Shown one piece after another: positions 8,542-15,970 of a stretch of 28,147 nucleotides of DNA. The first letter of the stretch is position 1; each line of letters starts with the position of its first letter. Origin of the DNA: DATCMU01 sp036563245 (GTDB lineage Bacteria > Pseudomonadota > Alphaproteobacteria > Rhizobiales > Devosiaceae); contig DATCMU010000027.1 of NCBI GenBank assembly GCA_036563245.1, positions 1 through 28,147 on the forward strand. The letters are read 5' to 3'. Both the position numbers and the translations under genes were made by a program. A model generated the notes under the pieces. The model was not told the origin of the DNA. It did not search any database and saw nothing but the letters and a program-made list of their open reading frames with translations.

Positions 8542-8563
8542 GCGCTTCCAGGAAAAGCGAAAC
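8542..8563. repeat. Short intergenic repeat, partial direct copy
   Basis: GCGCTTCCAGGAAAAG at 8542-8557 differs at one of 16 positions from the first half of the palindromic repeat starting at 8471, and both are followed after one or two bases by GAAAC. The second half of the palindrome is degenerate here. It lies 3' of xylA, between its stop and the probable terminator. Confidence 0.5.
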
Positions 8564-8594
8564 AGCTCCGACGGAGCGGGAGAAGTGATAACGG

Positions 8595-9902
8595 TCAGCA
8601 GAACCTGTTGACGAGATTCTCGAGATATTCCTGCTGGCCCGAGCGCGGCTGCGGGTCGATCCCCTCGCCCTCGACCCTGGCCGCGATATCGGCCAGCGAG
8701 CGCTCGCCCTTGAGCATCGCCTGCGCCTCGGGCGATTTCCAGCCCGCATAGCGGTCTTCGAGCGCCTTGTCATAGGTTCCCTCCTCGATCAGCGCGGCAG
8801 CCGATTTCAGCGCCCGCGCCAGCGTGTCGAGGCCACCCACGTGCCCGTGGATGAGGTCGACCGGATCGAGCGACTGGCGACGGATCCGGGCGTCGAAATT
8901 GAAACCACCCTGCCTGAGGCCGCCATTCTTGAGGATGTGATAGAGCGCAATCACCATGTCAGGCGCATTGTTGGGGAATTGATCGGTATCCCATCCCGAC
9001 TGGATATCGTTGCGGTTGGCATCGACCGAGCCGAAAATGCCCAGCGCCGTCGCCAGGGCGATCTCGTGTTCGAAGGTGTGGTTGGCAAGGAAGGCGTGGC
9101 CGACTTCGATATTCACCTTCACCTTCTTTTCCAGCCCGTATTTCTGCAAGAAGCCGAACACCGTCGCCACGTCGAAATCGTACTGGTGCTTTGAGGGTTC
9201 CTGCGGCTTGGGCTCGATCAGGATCTGGCCCTTGAAACCGATCTTTTCGGCGTGATCCACGACGAGGCTGAGGAAGCGCCCCATCTGGTCCATTTCCTGG
9301 CCCAGCCTGGTATTGAGCAGCGTCTCATAGCCTTCGCGCCCGCCCCAGAGCACATAGTTGGCCCCGCCAAGCTCATGGGTGATTTCGAGCACGTTCTTCA
9401 CCTGCGCGGCGGCGTAGGCGAACACGTCCGGATCGGGATTGGTCGCCGCGCCCGCCATGTAGCGCCGGTTGGAGAATAGGTTCGCCGTGCCCCACAAAAG
9501 GCGCGTCTTCGACGTCTCCATCTTGCGCGCGAAGACATCGGCGATGGCCCGCGTGTTCTTCTTGAACTCCGAAAAGCTTTCGCCCTCCGGGGCGATATCG
9601 CGATCGTGGAAACAGAAGAACGGCATGCCCAGGATGTCGAACATCTCGAAGGCGACATCGGCCTTCATGCGCGCCGCGTCCATGGTATCCGAGAACCAGG
9701 GCCGGTCGTAGGTGCGCCCGCCGAACGGGTCGCCGCCTTCATAGGCAAACGAATGCCAATAGGCGACCGCGGGGCGCAGGTGATCGGCCATGCGACGCCC
9801 CATCACCACCTCGTCGGCATTGTAGTGCCGATATGCGAGCGGATTGGCGCTCCTGGGCCCTTCGAACCTGACGGGCGCAACGCCCTTGAAGAAATCCGTC
9901 AT
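8595..9902 (-). CDS. xylA: Xylose isomerase
   Basis: A 435-residue class II (long-form) xylose isomerase converting D-xylose to D-xylulose with two divalent metals. Visible are the catalytic segment FCFHDRDIAPEG with His99 and Asp102, the region LIEPKPQEPSKHQYD with a bridging-metal Glu, EVGHAFLANHTFEHE with further metal-site residues, and SVDANRND near residue 295. Length and N-terminal insert (the first 45 or so residues) fit the class II enzymes. An AAAGGAG ribosome site lies ten bases before the ATG. No xylulokinase gene is next to it in this window. An operator-like palindrome sits 57-72 bases upstream of the start and is shared with the upstream LacI-type gene, which points to sugar-responsive repression. 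The terminal residue is Cys rather than the frequent Val, which I think is harmless. Confidence 0.97.
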   Translation of the reverse strand: MTDFFKGVAPVRFEGPRSANPLAYRHYNADEVVMGRRMADHLRPAVAYWHSFAYEGGDPFGGRTYDRPWFSDTMDAARMKADVAFEMFDILGMPFFCFHDRDIAPEGESFSEFKKNTRAIADVFARKMETSKTRLLWGTANLFSNRRYMAGAATNPDPDVFAYAAAQVKNVLEITHELGGANYVLWGGREGYETLLNTRLGQEMDQMGRFLSLVVDHAEKIGFKGQILIEPKPQEPSKHQYDFDVATVFGFLQKYGLEKKVKVNIEVGHAFLANHTFEHEIALATALGIFGSVDANRNDIQSGWDTDQFPNNAPDMVIALYHILKNGGLRQGGFNFDARIRRQSLDPVDLIHGHVGGLDTLARALKSAAALIEEGTYDKALEDRYAGWKSPEAQAMLKGERSLADIAARVEGEGIDPQPRSGQQEYLENLVNRFC

Positions 9903-9958
9903 TTCCAGTGCTCCTTTGTTCGTACGCCCATCCGTTCGAGCGGTCCGGGCGGCATTTA

Positions 9959-9974
9959 TGATGTACGTACCTCA
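9959..9974. promoter_or_regulatory. LacI-type operator in front of xylA
   Basis: TGATGTACGTACCTCA is an almost perfect 16-base palindrome centred on GTAC|GTAC, with one mismatched pair. It lies between the regulator gene and xylA, 57 bases or more before the xylA start, where a promoter would be expected. Read on the minus strand it is TGAGGTACGTACATCA, which matches the site in front of the regulator gene at 14 of 16 positions. Confidence 0.65.
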
Positions 9975-10008
9975 CAAACGACGATGGCAATCCGCCACCG
10001 CGCCTTGC

Positions 10009-11037
10009 TCAGGGCAGATTGTCCCTGAGGAATATCTCGATGCGAATCCGTTCCTGCGAACCGACCACCGGCACGCCGTCACGCTGCGCCTTGATCACCC
10101 TGATGGCGCTGCGCACCTCGTGCCCGGGGTCCTGGCTGATGATGGCGTCGAACAGGCCGTTGGCCAGCGCCTCGCGCGAAAAGCGCGTGAGCTCGTGCGC
10201 CACCACCCGTACCTTGCCTGCAAGACCCGCTGAGGTCAGCGCCGCGCCAACGCCGCGATTGCCCGCCCCAAGGCTATAGACACCGACAGTGTCGGGATTG
10301 CGCTGCAATTGCGCGCCAAGCAATTCCTCGACCCTGGTCGCCTCGTCCAGCCCCTCGATGGTGGGCAGCAATTGCAGCGAAGGGTATTCCGAACGCATCA
10401 CCTGTTCGAACCCCAGCCGGCGCTCCACATGGTCGCGCACCACCATCGAACCGGCCACAACCGCGACCGCCCCGTCCCTGCCGTCAAGAAACCGGCCCAG
10501 AAGGCTCGCAGCCGTGCGGCCGGCCGAAACATTGTCGATGCCGGCGAAATGCGCCCGGCGCGAATTGGGCAGGTCGGAAACCAGCGTCACCACCGCCACC
10601 CCGGCTTCGGCAAGGTCATCGACTCTTCGCCGCAGCGCGACCGAGTCCGTTGCGACCAGCACGACGCCCGCGAGCCGCGCGGGGTCCACCCCATCGAGTA
10701 CCTTCAGAATGGCGCGCTCGTTGAATGCGGGAACGGTGACCACTTCGATCTCGGTCCGTTCGAGCGGCTCGCGCAGCACAGCGCTTCGTATCTCCGCTTC
10801 CAGGGCGCGCATGAAGGCATTGGGGCCTTCCGGCACGATGAACAGGATGGGATAGGTCCGGCGTTTTGCAAGGTTCGCCGCGTCGACATTACGCACGTAA
10901 TTGAGACGCTCGACGGCCTCGTTCACCTTCAGGATGGTCTCGGGGCGCACCCCGGCACGTCCGTTCAGGACCCTGTCGACGGTGGCGACGCTGACCCCTG
11001 CGGCAACCGCGATATCCTGGACTGTCGGGCGCGGCAT
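10009..11037 (-). CDS. LacI-family transcriptional regulator, probably of xylA
   Basis: A 342-residue LacI-family repressor. The N-terminal helix-turn-helix and hinge occupy about residues 4-60 (TVQDIAVAAGVSVATVDRVLNGR), with TVDRV where many family members have TVSRV. The remainder is a periplasmic-binding-protein-like sugar-sensing domain (FIVPEGPNAFMRALEAEI onward) of the ribose-binding type. It is transcribed in the same direction as xylA, 106 bases upstream, and similar 16-base operator-like sites lie before both genes, so autoregulation and control of xylA are likely. The ATG at 11037 is preceded by AAGGGGGAAG. D-xylose is the obvious candidate inducer, but this is inference from position only. 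Confidence 0.88.
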   Translation of the reverse strand: MPRPTVQDIAVAAGVSVATVDRVLNGRAGVRPETILKVNEAVERLNYVRNVDAANLAKRRTYPILFIVPEGPNAFMRALEAEIRSAVLREPLERTEIEVVTVPAFNERAILKVLDGVDPARLAGVVLVATDSVALRRRVDDLAEAGVAVVTLVSDLPNSRRAHFAGIDNVSAGRTAASLLGRFLDGRDGAVAVVAGSMVVRDHVERRLGFEQVMRSEYPSLQLLPTIEGLDEATRVEELLGAQLQRNPDTVGVYSLGAGNRGVGAALTSAGLAGKVRVVAHELTRFSREALANGLFDAIISQDPGHEVRSAIRVIKAQRDGVPVVGSQERIRIEIFLRDNLP

Positions 11038-11077
11038 CGGCTTCCCCCTTGTGCGCGCCGATACCTAGCGCACGCCA

Positions 11078-11093
11078 TGAGGTACGTCAATCA
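11078..11093. promoter_or_regulatory. LacI-type operator in front of the regulator gene
   Basis: TGAGGTACGTCAATCA lies 41 bases upstream of the regulator's ATG. It differs at only two positions from the minus-strand reading of the site upstream of xylA. Its own symmetry is weaker (5 of 8 pairs), which would fit a lower-affinity autoregulatory site. Confidence 0.55.
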
Positions 11094-11171
11094 TCTACCC
11101 CTCGCCCTGGTTGCCTGGCGCACCACGGGCGTGGTCCTTTGGGATATGGCGCCGCGCTGGCGATCCCGCCG

Positions 11172-11234
11172 GAACCGGAACGCTGGGAACCCGAACCTGT
11201 TCGGGAAAAGTCAGCACCGGTGTTCCGGTTCGAA
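11172..11234. repeat. Composite inverted repeat with intergenic-repeat core, copy 2
   Basis: GAACCGGAAC (11172-11181) pairs perfectly with GTTCCGGTTC (11222-11231). Nested inside is CCCGAA (11190-11195), CCTG loop, TTCGGG (11200-11205). The right half carries GGAAAAGT (11204-11211) and TTCCGGTTCGAA (11223-11234), both shared with the repeat at 8471-8514 at nearly the same spacing. It lies between the stop of the M24 peptidase gene and the LacI-type gene, in a 255-base gap with no coding sequence; it might double as a terminator for the peptidase gene. Confidence 0.55.
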
Positions 11235-11292
11235 CTTGCGACCACCCAAAGACCTGGACCGGCCTCATGATTCAATCAAGACGTGACGCGGT

Positions 11293-12393
11293 TCAGGGGG
11301 CGATCCAGGCGGCTCGCGGCAACTCGGACAGAATTTCCGGCCCATCGGCGCGAAGGATCACGATCTCCTCGAGCCTCAGCCCGAACCGGCCGGCCAGATA
11401 GATCCCCGGCTCTATGGAAAAGACCATCCCCTCTTCAAGGACCGTGTCCGACGTTGCCGTGATGTAGGGCGGTTCGTGAATATTGATGCCGAGGCCATGA
11501 CCCGTGCGATGCAGGAACTTGTCGCCGAACCCGGCTTGCGCGATCACGTCGCGCGCCGCCTTGTCGACGTCCCTTGCCAGGGCGCCGGGCCGCGCCGCGA
11601 TCAACGCCGCCTCAACCGCCGCGTTGACGATGGCATGGACCTTGTCGAATTCGTCCGGCGCTTCGCCGAGCGCCCCGACACGCGTCATGTCGCTGGGATA
11701 GCCATCGATCCGGCATCCGGTATCGATCAGCACCGCATCACCGCGCCTGAGCTGCGTATTGCCGGTATGATGGTGCGGGAACGCGCCATTGCCGGCAAAG
11801 CAGACGCTGGTGAATACGGGCGCGGCACCGTTGGCCTTGTAGTAGTCGCGGATGACGGCGGCCATCTCGCTCTCCGTCACACCCGGTCGCAGCGCGGCAA
11901 ATGCAGCCCTTGTGGCATCGTCGTTGATCAGCGCGCTCTTCTTGAGCGCTGCGTATTCTGTCTGGTCCTTGGTGGCGCGCAAGGCGCCCACGGTATCGCC
12001 AGTGAACCGGCGGCTGGCGCCGGGCAGCGCGTCAAGCACCAGCAGCGCGAAATCGGCGCGCATGGTTTCATCGAGCACGACGCTGGCCGCGTTCCGGTCG
12101 ATACCCGTCGCCTCGATCAGCTTCTCAAGTGCAGCATTCGGCCCTTCGTCATCGGACCAGGCAAAGAACGGCAGATCCGTCTTCTGGCGCGAGCTGTCGA
12201 CATTCAGGGCCGGCATCAGGAAGCCCGCAAAGGTCCTTGATACCATGAGCATCACGGGCCGTTCGTCCCCATGCGGAGACAGGTCCGCCAACCATTGCAT
12301 GTGGCTCGAAGGGCCGATCACCACCAGATCGGTGCCGGTCTTGGCCATGCGGGCGCGCAGCCGCTGCATGCGCTCGGACAGAATGTCGGTCAT
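11293..12393 (-). CDS. M24-family metallopeptidase (Xaa-Pro dipeptidase-like)
   Basis: A 366-residue protein of the creatinase/prolidase type: a creatinase-like N-terminal domain (about 1-145) and a pita-bread C-domain (about 150-366). All five metal ligands can be placed: Asp224 (LIDTG), Asp235 (SDMTR), His299 (GHGLG), Glu328 (SIEPG) and Glu342 (RLEEI). His208 in PHHHTG and His306 in NIHEPP are in the usual catalytic-support positions. It probably cleaves dipeptides or N-terminal residues before proline in the cytoplasm. It follows the peptide-type binding protein gene on the same strand, which suggests it processes the imported substrate. Creatinase- or ectoine-hydrolase-like activity cannot be excluded from sequence. 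The ATG at 12393 matches the start of the fold; longer upstream reading would cross the hairpin and the neighbouring gene. Confidence 0.88.
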   Translation of the reverse strand: MTDILSERMQRLRARMAKTGTDLVVIGPSSHMQWLADLSPHGDERPVMLMVSRTFAGFLMPALNVDSSRQKTDLPFFAWSDDEGPNAALEKLIEATGIDRNAASVVLDETMRADFALLVLDALPGASRRFTGDTVGALRATKDQTEYAALKKSALINDDATRAAFAALRPGVTESEMAAVIRDYYKANGAAPVFTSVCFAGNGAFPHHHTGNTQLRRGDAVLIDTGCRIDGYPSDMTRVGALGEAPDEFDKVHAIVNAAVEAALIAARPGALARDVDKAARDVIAQAGFGDKFLHRTGHGLGINIHEPPYITATSDTVLEEGMVFSIEPGIYLAGRFGLRLEEIVILRADGPEILSELPRAAWIAP

Positions 12394-12422
12394 TGGAAAT
12401 ATCCGCTTGCTGGAAACCAAAA

Positions 12423-12448
12423 GGACCGGGGCGCTTGCGCCCCGGTCC
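12423..12448 (-). terminator. Perfect 12-bp stem-loop after the binding-protein gene
   Basis: GGACCGGGGCGC (12423-12434) and GCGCCCCGGTCC (12437-12448) form a perfect stem with a two-base spacer; in RNA the innermost pairs would open to make the loop. On the minus strand it is followed by CCTTTTGG. It sits between the binding-protein stop and the peptidase start. It could be a leaky terminator or a 3'-stabilising hairpin that keeps binding-protein mRNA in excess over the peptidase message. Confidence 0.65.
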
Positions 12449-12467
12449 GGCACGGGAGGAAAAGAGG

Positions 12468-14054
12468 TTATTTGGTCACCAGCCGATAGTAGACGAAATC
12501 GGATGTCGCACCGTTGACATAGCCGTTGACGTTCTTGGCCATGGCGACCTCGTAGGCGGCCTGGAACATGATCACGATCGGCGATTCCTTCTGCACCTTC
12601 TTCTGAAGGTCGATATACATCGCGTTGCGCTTGGCCGGATCGGATTCCGCCAGCGCGGCCATCGTCTCCTTGTTCATGTCGTCCGGCACGGCCCAGCCGT
12701 TCCGCCACGTGGTCGTCGCCTGGTAGTTGCCATCCGAATTGTCGGCATTGTAGGCGAAGGCCTTGGCGTTGGAGTGCGGATCCATGAAGTCCGGGCCCCA
12801 GTACAGGAGCATCGCCTGGTGGGTACGGTCACGATACTTCGTGATGACCTGCGCGCCGGTGCCCGGGATGATCTCGAAGTCGATGCCGGCCTGGGCGAAG
12901 CTGGCCTGCAGGGACTGCGCCATATCCGTGAAGGGCGAGGCGTTGATCACGTCGAGCGTGACCTTGATGGGCGTCTTCACGCCGGCGTCCGCGAGAATCT
13001 TTTTCGCCTTGGCTGGGTCATAGGTGTAGGGGGTGTCGTCCAGCGAGCCGGGGAAACCCTTGGGCCAGAAGGCCTGATGGATCTCCATCTGTCCCTTGAG
13101 GAAGCTGTTGACCATCCCCTTGTAGTCGACCAGATAGCGCGCCGCTTCCCAGATGGCCTTGTTCTGCAGATCCGGGTCCTTCTGGTTGAAGGACAGGAAA
13201 TGCACCGCCGCCTGCGGGAAGGTTTCGACCTTGACCTGGTTGGTATCGAGCGAGGCGATCTGGTCCGGCGTGAGATTGCGGGCCATGTCGACATCGCCGG
13301 ACTTGAGCAGCAATTGCTGCGTCGCCGCTTCCGCCACGTGCCGGATGATCACCGATTTCACCTTCGGGCCTTCCTTGAAATAGTCCGGATTGGCCGTCAG
13401 GCGGATGATTTCGGCCGGGCGATAATCGGCAAGGCTGAACGGGCCCGTGCCGGCATCATGCGCATTCAGCCACGCATTGCCCATGTCCCCGTCAACCTGG
13501 TTGGCCATGACGGTCTTCTCGTCGACCACAGAGGCCGGGCGCGCCGCGAGCACGTTGAGCACGAAGTTCGAGGAGAAATCGCCGGCATACTTGATGATCA
13601 CCTTGTTGCCGTCGGTCGAGATCATGTCGTCGACATTCTCCGGGGTCCAGCCGAGCTGGGCCAGGATGAAGGCCGGCGTCTTGTTGAGCTTGATGACCCG
13701 GGCCAGAGAGAACTTCACGTCCTCGGCGGTGAGCGGATTGCCCGAATGGAACTTCACGCCATCGCGCAGCGTGAAGGTGATGGTCTTGTTGGCGTCGTCC
13801 GCCGTCCATTCGGTGGCAAGGCCCGGCGCGAGCACGGTGGGATCCTCGGCATCGTATTGCACCAGCCGGTCGTAGGTGTTGGTCACCAGTTCGCCAGAGG
13901 TGAACTCGTAGGCCTGTGCGGGATCGATCGCGACGATGTCATCGATGTTCTGCGCCACCACGAGCACGTCCGCCGGCGTCGCCGCCTGGACCGCGCCCGA
14001 GGCCATCGGCACAGCGATGGCCGCCGCAAACAGTGCGGCTTTGAAGAATTTCAT
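12468..14054 (-). CDS. Peptide-type ABC transporter solute-binding protein
   Basis: A 528-residue SBP family 5 (DppA/OppA/NikA type) periplasmic binding protein. The signal peptide is clear: MKFFKAALFAAAIAVPMASGAVQA, with likely cleavage after QA at residue 24. The mature part has the family motif NTYDRLVQYDAEDPTVLAPGLA (in shorter form, LAPGLATEW), then FTLRDGVKFHSGNPLTAEDV, GTGPF, and a C-terminal lobe with GWAVPDDMN. The ATG at 14054 has AAGGAG eight bases upstream and overlaps the stop of the regulator gene as ATGA, so regulator and binding protein are co-translated. The cognate permeases and ATPases are encoded divergently. Ligands of this family range from di- and oligopeptides to nickel, opines and sugars; peptide is favoured only because of the adjoining prolidase-like gene. 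Confidence 0.92.
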   Translation of the reverse strand: MKFFKAALFAAAIAVPMASGAVQAATPADVLVVAQNIDDIVAIDPAQAYEFTSGELVTNTYDRLVQYDAEDPTVLAPGLATEWTADDANKTITFTLRDGVKFHSGNPLTAEDVKFSLARVIKLNKTPAFILAQLGWTPENVDDMISTDGNKVIIKYAGDFSSNFVLNVLAARPASVVDEKTVMANQVDGDMGNAWLNAHDAGTGPFSLADYRPAEIIRLTANPDYFKEGPKVKSVIIRHVAEAATQQLLLKSGDVDMARNLTPDQIASLDTNQVKVETFPQAAVHFLSFNQKDPDLQNKAIWEAARYLVDYKGMVNSFLKGQMEIHQAFWPKGFPGSLDDTPYTYDPAKAKKILADAGVKTPIKVTLDVINASPFTDMAQSLQASFAQAGIDFEIIPGTGAQVITKYRDRTHQAMLLYWGPDFMDPHSNAKAFAYNADNSDGNYQATTTWRNGWAVPDDMNKETMAALAESDPAKRNAMYIDLQKKVQKESPIVIMFQAAYEVAMAKNVNGYVNGATSDFVYYRLVTK

Positions 14055-14734
14055 GACTTCTTCTCCTTGGGTTTGACGGGTTGGGTTCTGTTCTGGATCA
14101 CCGGCCTGCCGCCGGTCTTCTTGTCCCGCGCCGGCACCGCGCGTGGCTTGGCGCTGGAGCGGAAGAGGGTCAGCGAACCCGTCCAGAGCAGGCGGGCCGG
14201 CTGGTCGGTATGATTGGACCACGAATGGGGCCTGTTGCCCCGAAAATGCAGGCTGTCGCCCGCCGACATCACCATCTCCTCGTCATCGAGGCGCTGGGTG
14301 ATCGCGCCTTCAAGCACGTAGAGGATTTCTTCGCCCTCATGGCTGACGACCTCCGAGCGATAGCCGGGCGGCACGGTCATGATGAACGAGGAGAGCACGT
14401 TCCCGGGAAAATCCGCGCCCAGCCGCTCATAGATCACCGAGGAGCCATCGACGGAGAATTTGGGCCGTTCACCCTCGCGCGTCAGCGCGGACCTGGCGTT
14501 CGGAGTGGCGATGAAGAAATCCACCCCCACCGACAGGGCGCGCGCGATCTGCGCAAGCGTGCCAAGCGAAGGGGTGGCATGGTCGCGCTCGACCTGGCTG
14601 AGATAGCCAACCGAAACACCCGCCGCCTCGCCCAGCGCCTGCAGCGTCATCTGCAATTGGCGGCGGCGCGCGCGGATGATCGCCCCAACCCTGGGGTGTC
14701 CGTCGTGCTCCGGATCGGGCAGCGCGGCGCCCAT
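14051..14734 (-). CDS. XRE-family regulator with C-terminal cupin domain
   Basis: A 227-residue regulator: XRE helix-turn-helix at about residues 16-72 (VGAIIRARRRQLQMTLQAL, then SVGYLSQVERDHATPSLGTL) and a cupin_2 sensor domain at about 115-190, with the two cupin motifs EVVSHEGEEILYVLEG and GDSLHFRGNRPHSWSN. A lysine/arginine-rich tail (195-227) follows. Proteins of this build (PuuR/SutR-like) usually control uptake and catabolic genes for small nitrogen compounds. The start at 14734 has GGGAGGGGGAT upstream. The gene is divergent from the permease operon across a short promoter region, so it probably controls both directions and its own transcription. Effector unknown. Confidence 0.9.
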   Translation of the reverse strand: MGAALPDPEHDGHPRVGAIIRARRRQLQMTLQALGEAAGVSVGYLSQVERDHATPSLGTLAQIARALSVGVDFFIATPNARSALTREGERPKFSVDGSSVIYERLGADFPGNVLSSFIMTVPPGYRSEVVSHEGEEILYVLEGAITQRLDDEEMVMSAGDSLHFRGNRPHSWSNHTDQPARLLWTGSLTLFRSSAKPRAVPARDKKTGGRPVIQNRTQPVKPKEKKS

Positions 14735-14763
14735 GGTGTGATCCCCCTCCCACCAAAATTTTT

Positions 14764-14796
14764 TTGATCTAAGCAAAATTCCTTGTATGCTCGCAA
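14764..14796. promoter_or_regulatory. Overlapping divergent promoters of the peptide-type importer locus
   Basis: This AT-rich stretch separates the regulator from the permease operon. On the plus strand TTGATC (14764-14769), a 16-base spacer and TATGCT (14786-14791) form a fair sigma-70-type promoter. On the minus strand TTGCGA (complement of 14791-14796), 18 bases and TTAGAT (complement of 14767-14772) form another. The two overlap almost fully, so one bound regulator could govern both. CTTG...CAAG (14782-14797) is a short symmetric candidate for its site. Confidence 0.45.
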
Positions 14797-14878
14797 GCGA
14801 AAAATGATGGATCGGGACTGGCGGATGGTTCAGGCTGCCGGTGAGATCGGTTGTCTGTTCGAGGGGGGATTCAACCAG

Positions 14879-15970
14879 GTGAGCTTCGAGCCTCCAGACC
14901 AGATCGTCGCTGCCGCCCCGGCTCGCGCCCCAGGGCAAGGGCTGCATCTTCGCCGCGCCAGGCGGATGGTTCTCGCAATTGGCGGGTTCATACTCACGGT
15001 TCTTCTCACCTTCCTCGGCCTGCTTGCGATCACGTTCTTCATCGGTCGCGTCATACCCATCGATCCGGTGCTCTCGGTGGTGGGCGACCGTGCAACGCCC
15101 GAGGTCTACAACGCGGCGAGGGAGGCCATGGGGCTGGACAGGCCGCTGGTCCTGCAATTCGTCTCCTATGTCGCCGATGTCGCGCAGGGCCATTTCGGCA
15201 TGTCGGTCTCCACTGGCCGTCCCGTGATCGAGGACCTGAGCCGCTTCTTCCCCGCGACCCTCGAGATGGCGACCATCGGTATCATCATTGGCGTCTTTCT
15301 CGGCGTGCCCATGGGCGTCTATGCCGCCAGCCGGCAGGGCTCATGGCTCGACCAGATCATTCGCGTCTTCGGGCTGCTCGGATACTCGGTGCCGGCCTTC
15401 TGGCTGGGCCTGGTGGGTCTGGCCTTTTTCTACGCGCACCTGCGGATCGTCGGCGGGCCCGGACGGCTGGACATCTTTTATGACGGCCTTGTGCCCCCGG
15501 TCACCGGACTCATCCTTGTGGACAGCCTTCTGGCCGGGGAGACCGAGATCTTCTTCAACGCCATCACCCACCTCATCCTGCCTGCTTCCGTGCTCGGTTT
15601 CTTCAGTCTCGCCTATATCGCGCGCATGACCCGTTCCTTCATGCTCGACCAGTTGAGCCAGGAGTTTGTCACCACCGCGCGCGTCAAGGGCGTGGCTGAG
15701 CGGCTGGTTATCTGGCGACATGCCTTCCGTCCCATTCTGGTGCCGCTGATCACCGTTATCGGGCTTTCCTATGCCGGGCTTCTCGAAGGCTCGGTGATGA
15801 TCGAGACCGTGTTTTCATGGCCCGGGATCGGCAATTACCTGACCACCGCCCTGCTCAACGCCGACATGAACGCGGTGCTCGGCGCGACGCTGGTCATCGG
15901 CGCGGTGTTCATCTTAATCAACAAGATTTCGGACGTGCTCTACAGCGTCCTCGACCCCAGGGCCCGCTGA
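14879..15970 (+). CDS. Peptide-type ABC transporter permease (DppB-like)
   Basis: An inner-membrane permease of the DppB/OppB family. TM1 is at about residues 31-54 (from the chosen start), then the family-typical periplasmic segment after TM1 (FFIGRVIPIDPVLSVVGDRA), and five further TM segments. The EAA-like coupling loop is seen near TTARVKGVAERLVIWRHAFRPILVPL, and the family ending is SDVLYSVLDPRAR. Start uncertain: GTG at 14879 has GAGGGGGGAT upstream at workable spacing and gives 363 residues. ATGs at 14804, 14807 and 14825 are in frame upstream but have poorer ribosome sites and weakly biased codons. It begins the divergent operon. It pairs with the next gene's product as a heterodimeric channel. 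Confidence 0.9.
   Translation: MSFEPPDQIVAAAPARAPGQGLHLRRARRMVLAIGGFILTVLLTFLGLLAITFFIGRVIPIDPVLSVVGDRATPEVYNAAREAMGLDRPLVLQFVSYVADVAQGHFGMSVSTGRPVIEDLSRFFPATLEMATIGIIIGVFLGVPMGVYAASRQGSWLDQIIRVFGLLGYSVPAFWLGLVGLAFFYAHLRIVGGPGRLDIFYDGLVPPVTGLILVDSLLAGETEIFFNAITHLILPASVLGFFSLAYIARMTRSFMLDQLSQEFVTTARVKGVAERLVIWRHAFRPILVPLITVIGLSYAGLLEGSVMIETVFSWPGIGNYLTTALLNADMNAVLGATLVIGAVFILINKISDVLYSVLDPRAR

Larger units (their letters stand above)
8236..8594. other. 359-base gene-free gap between leucine operon and xylose isomerase gene
   Basis: No coding region is convincing here. The part next to the dehydrogenase start (about 8236-8430) should hold the promoter of the leucine operon, but I cannot point to unambiguous -35/-10 boxes or to a known operator. 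The part next to the xylA stop holds repeat copies (8471-8514, 8542-8563) and a strong hairpin (8435-8459), each listed separately. Confidence 0.6.

Noticed and set aside
12393..14213. A plus-strand open frame of about 600 codons opposite the binding-protein gene
   Set aside because: Antisense shadow with low-complexity Arg/His/Gly composition and no start context; the minus strand encodes an obvious family 5 binding protein.
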